DNA of 52,992 nucleotides from Bradyrhizobium sp. in8p8 (GTDB lineage Bacteria > Pseudomonadota > Alphaproteobacteria > Rhizobiales > Xanthobacteraceae): NCBI RefSeq assembly GCF_000426845.1, contig NZ_KE384580.1, positions 1 to 52,992 of the forward strand, read 5' to 3'. Shown piece by piece: positions 50,425-52,992 of the stretch. A program made the position numbers and the translations under genes. Position 1 is the first letter of the stretch. The number at the start of each line of letters is the position of its first letter. The notes below the pieces were generated by a model. It ran no database searches. It saw only the letters and a program-made list of their open reading frames with translations, and was not told the origin of the DNA.

Positions 50425-51579
50425 TCGATGTCCTCGATGATCCAAACAAGTCGACCAGGAAGCTCGGAAATCCGCGCGGATGGCCTGTATCAATGCTAAG
50501 CACGACGCTCATCCCCACCCGGAGCGCCGGCTTTGCGGGATCGTTTTTAACCCAGACGCGCATCGGAATGCGTTGCACGACCTTCACCCAGTTGCCGCTG
50601 GTGTTTTCTGCCGGCAAAAGCGAAAAACTCGAAGCCGACGCGGGGCTAATACTGTCGACCGTACCGACCATTTGACCCCAGGATATGTGTCGACCTCGAT
50701 AACCGCGTGTTGGCCCGGCTTGACGTACGTAAGCTCGGTCTCTTTCGGGTCTGATTGAATCCAGACATCATCGGTTGAGACGATGTTGAAACCAGTTGCA
50801 GCAGCCGCGAGATATTGTCCCGGCTGCAGCGATGGCACATTGGTGACAATGCCGTTGAAAGGCGCCCTTACAACCGCATGCGCCAGCTCGCGGGCGGCTT
50901 CGTTGCGAGCGGCTATCGCATCTTTGTACCGCGGATGGTCTTCGATTGGCGCATCGGGATTCCCATTCAGGTTGGCGGCAAGTCCAGCCAATTGCGCCTG
51001 CAATGAAGCCAGCTTTTGCTGTGCCCCTTCCAATGTATTGCGCGCCGCGTCGAAGGTCGCTTGTGGCGTGAAGTGACTGGCGAGGAGCTGTTGCTGGCGT
51101 TGGAAATTGACCGTGTTGAATTCGACATCCTTTTTGGCCTGCTCGACTTGAGCCTGCATATTCCGGTAACTCGCCTGCAACGCGAGTAAATCGTTTCTCG
51201 TGTTGCCAATTTGGGCTTCTGCCCGATCAAGAGCAAACTGGAATTGCTGGGGATCGAGCTTGAACAGAATGGCGCCCTTGGCGACTGTCTGGTTGTCATG
51301 CACCAGAATTTCACTGACGATTCCGCCGACATCGGTCGACAATCCCACCTTGTCGGCCTGCACATACGCGTTCTCGGTCGACATGGTCGCTCCGCCGGTC
51401 ACGTAGTAATACGTCCCGATCACAAGCGCGAGCGGGAGCAAAGCAAACATCAGGGAGCGAAGTCGTGATTTTTGGGCAGGGGGACGCTTCGTCTCCTGGG
51501 AAGGTGGTTTTTCGGGAAGAGATTCTTCGGCCGATTTGCGAACTTGGGGACTGATGGACGGAGACTCTGACTGCGCCAT
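50417..51579 (-). pseudogene. emrA: EmrA/HlyD-type efflux adaptor, frameshifted near the C terminus
   Basis: This is a membrane fusion protein. It has a cytoplasmic tail, one membrane segment (LMFALLPLALVIGTYYYV), the lipoyl-like half VSEILVHDNQTVAKGAILF, a long coiled coil, and the second half APFNGIVTNVPSLQPGQYL. Translation then leaves frame after EVDTYPGVKW. The proper end is in another frame (MVGTVDSISPASASSFSLLP, NTSGNWVKVVQRIPMRV, GMSVVLSIDTGH) up to 50417. One base added to the four-base run at 50676-50679 restores YPGGQMVGTVDS. It may be real loss or a sequencing error. The start at 51579 follows AAGAAGAA. Confidence 0.85.
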
Positions 51580-51663
51580 CCATTCTTCTTTTTTTAACGA
51601 AGAACGCCCCGCTGCATGTCGCTCCATCGCATTACATCTCCGCACTGATCTTTAACTGGTCAT

Positions 51664-51671
51664 ACGATCGT
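51664..51671. promoter_or_regulatory. Palindrome upstream of emrA, possible regulator site
   Basis: ACGATCGT, within CATACGATCGTTCAG, is a perfect 8-base palindrome about 85 bases upstream of emrA. Similar palindromes serve TetR-type regulators of efflux pumps. No such regulator gene is in the window, and the IS110 remnant begins next to it, so a former regulator gene may have been lost. Confidence 0.25.
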
Positions 51672-51944
51672 TCAGTCCATTGGTCGAGCGACCGCTTCGC
51701 AGATCGCCTCCGCGTCGACTGCGTCGTTCTTGCCCCGCTTGATGTAGGGTTTGACATATCCTGCCGGCATCAGCCGAACGTCGTGGCCGAGCGCGGTCAG
51801 CTCCCGGCCCCAATGATGAGCGCTACCGCAGGCCTCCATGCCGATCAAGCAGGGCGACAACGCCTCGAAGAACTCGATCACCTCGGAGCGGCGAAGCTTT
51901 TTACGGGCGACGACCCTGCCGGTCTCGTCGACCGCATGAACCTG
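51672..51944 (-). pseudogene. N-terminal fragment of an IS110-family transposase
   Basis: On the minus strand, from about 51944, the frame reads QVHAVDETGRVVARKKLRRS, then LIGMEACGSAHHWGREL, PAGYVKPYIKRGKNDAVDAE and AICEAVARPMD before a stop. This is the DEDD-type N-terminal domain of an IS110/IS1111-type transposase. Both the first residues with the leading Asp and the whole C-terminal half are missing. The stop arises where the fragment meets emrA-flanking DNA. Confidence 0.82.
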
Positions 51945-52047
51945 AGGGCCGTGTAACGGCTTCACCGGATCCACCGTCCCGGCGACGGGACTTCGGGCAT
52001 CGGGCTTCAGTTCAGCCCGGTCGCGTTCTTGATCTCCTCGACGTGTT

Positions 52048-52900
52048 CTATGCTGTGATCGGGCCCGCTTCGGTCCATCGGTAAGTCGTGCCATCGACCC
52101 AGATCCGATGCAGGATCACTGCGAGCTTGCGCGCCAGGGCGACTTTTGCGCGCTTCGAGCCTCTTCGCTTGGCGACATCCATCCCCCAGCGCTTGAGTTT
52201 TGAGAACCGCGTGATGCGCGATAGCAGAACGTTCGCGGCTTCATACAACACCGTCCGCACCGTCTCATCGCCAGCAAGCGTGATTCCGCCCGTGACGTCC
52301 TTTTCTCCCGATTGATACTTCTTTGGCGTGAGCCCGAACAGCGCGCCTGCTGCCTTTGATTTTACGATACGATGAGGATCATCAATCGCCGATTTGTAGG
52401 TGATGGCAACTAGGGGACCAACGCCTGGGACTGTCATAAGCCGGCGGCAGACCGCATCGTCGCGCACAATTGCCAGCACAGCCTTGTGTAGCCTTCCGTA
52501 TTCTGCCTTCAGGGCTGACCGCGCCGAAAGCATCGCACCGGCAATGCGCTCCAATGTCGCCTGACCCGCAACCAACTCTCGAATCCGCGCTTCGAAATTC
52601 CTTCTCGTCACCGGGCCAGTCTTCAGACCGAAGCCGCGCAAAATCCCTCGGATACTTAATTCTACATCGATCAGCCGCCCGAGAAGCTGTTTGCGTGCGA
52701 TCAGGAGTGCCCGGATTTCTTGCGCATCGACCGACTTTGCGTGCACCGGCCGAAACCATCCCATCCGGATCAACTGGGCGATCCCGCGCGCATCCTTGCG
52801 GTCCGTCTTGACCGTCATTGCAGACAATGCGGCCTTCACGTGCCGCGTTTCCAGCAGAACCGTCTCAAATCCTGCGCCTTTCAGGCCCGCATGCAGCCAT
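52048..52900 (-). pseudogene. IS110-family transposase, 5' end removed by an IS3 insertion
   Basis: The frame from about 52900 to 52048 encodes WLHAGLKGAGFETVLLETRH, MTVKTDRKDARGIAQLIRMG, then the helical middle and the C-terminal transposase_20 part with MTVPGVGPLVAITYKSA and GLTPKKYQSGEKDVTGG. This is most of an IS110 transposase of a different type from the fragment at 51672-51944. The first 50-60 residues are missing because IS3-type sequence starts at 52901. The C terminus looks natural (WTEAGPITA). Confidence 0.85.
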
Positions 52901-52992
52901 TGAACCGCCCCGGGTTTGCCGGAGGCTCCAACTCCTGAGAGGATGGAGCCATGACAAGCAAGACGACGAACAAATTTTCGCCTGAGGTCCGG
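52901..52992 (+). mobile_element. Left end of an IS3-family element inserted in the IS110 element
   Basis: The sequence from 52901 begins TGAACCGCCCCGGGT, which looks like an IS3-type terminal repeat. It is followed 50 bases later by an ATG with GAGAGGATGGAG upstream. The reading frame of the interrupted IS110 gene becomes nonsense exactly at this point. The rest lies beyond the window. Confidence 0.75.
52951..52992 (+). CDS. Start of an IS3-family OrfA (14 codons)
   Basis: The frame MTSKTTNKFSPEVR runs off the window edge. It matches the beginning of IS3-family OrfA proteins I recall from Bradyrhizobium (helix-turn-helix DNA-binding subunit). It is a different type from the OrfA at 12-278. 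Only the N terminus can be judged. Confidence 0.7.
   Translation, partial: MTSKTTNKFSPEVR

Overview
This looks like a chromosomal segment of a Bradyrhizobium-type alphaproteobacterium. The evidence is the high GC content, the codon usage, repeated liv-type (HAAT family) ABC transporters set among acyl-CoA enzymes, a phasin gene, and rhizobial-style IS3, IS5 and IS110 sequences. No rRNA, tRNA or CRISPR array was seen.

Layout. (1) 1-1.7 kb: the end of an IS3 element, a frameshifted small gene with an overlapping paralogue, a tiny CxxC/CxxC protein and a phasin. (2) Cluster A, 2.0-16.6 kb: a minus-strand set (CoA-transferase, thiolase, SDR), a plus-strand crotonase and PaaK-like pair, a complete liv operon with an acyl-CoA ligase inside it, then an acyl-CoA dehydrogenase and a TetR regulator. 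(3) Cluster B, 16.7-29.2 kb: one long minus-strand operon running livK-H-M-G-F, thiolase, two acyl-CoA ligases, an SCPx-like thiolase, an SDR (frameshifted) and a crotonase, with a divergent TetR gene. (4) A scar at 29.3-30.1 kb holding an SRAP pseudogene and a headless livK remnant. (5) Cluster C, 30.15-46.5 kb: Fe-type alcohol dehydrogenase, alpha/beta hydrolase, an orphan binding protein, a two-subunit style acyl-CoA dehydrogenase pair, SMP-30-type lactonase, crotonase, 2-methylacyl-CoA racemase, two CoA ligases, an APH-type kinase with an ACAD10/11-like dehydrogenase, an SDR and a GntR regulator. (6) 46.5-53 kb: an IS5 pseudogene, a cysteine-rich secreted protein, an emrAB efflux pair (emrA frameshifted) and nested IS110/IS3 fragments.

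How the genes work together. Clusters A and B each encode uptake of a carboxylic acid or similar solute, activation to a CoA thioester, and beta-oxidation-like shortening, and each has its own TetR regulator. Cluster C is the most interesting part. An inverted repeat with core TTGTC-S-GACAA lies in all three of its divergent promoter regions, including in front of the GntR gene, so the whole cluster looks like one GntR regulon. Its enzyme set (lactonase, CoA ligases, kinase plus ACAD11-like dehydrogenase, racemase, heteromeric dehydrogenase) suggests catabolism of a gamma-lactone or 4-hydroxy acid, perhaps methyl-branched, through a phosphorylated 4-hydroxyacyl-CoA. The substrate is an inference.

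Quality note. Four genes carry single-base frameshifts, three of them explained by one base missing from a short homopolymer run. These are either real decay or sequencing errors. All calls come from reading the sequence; no database search was possible.
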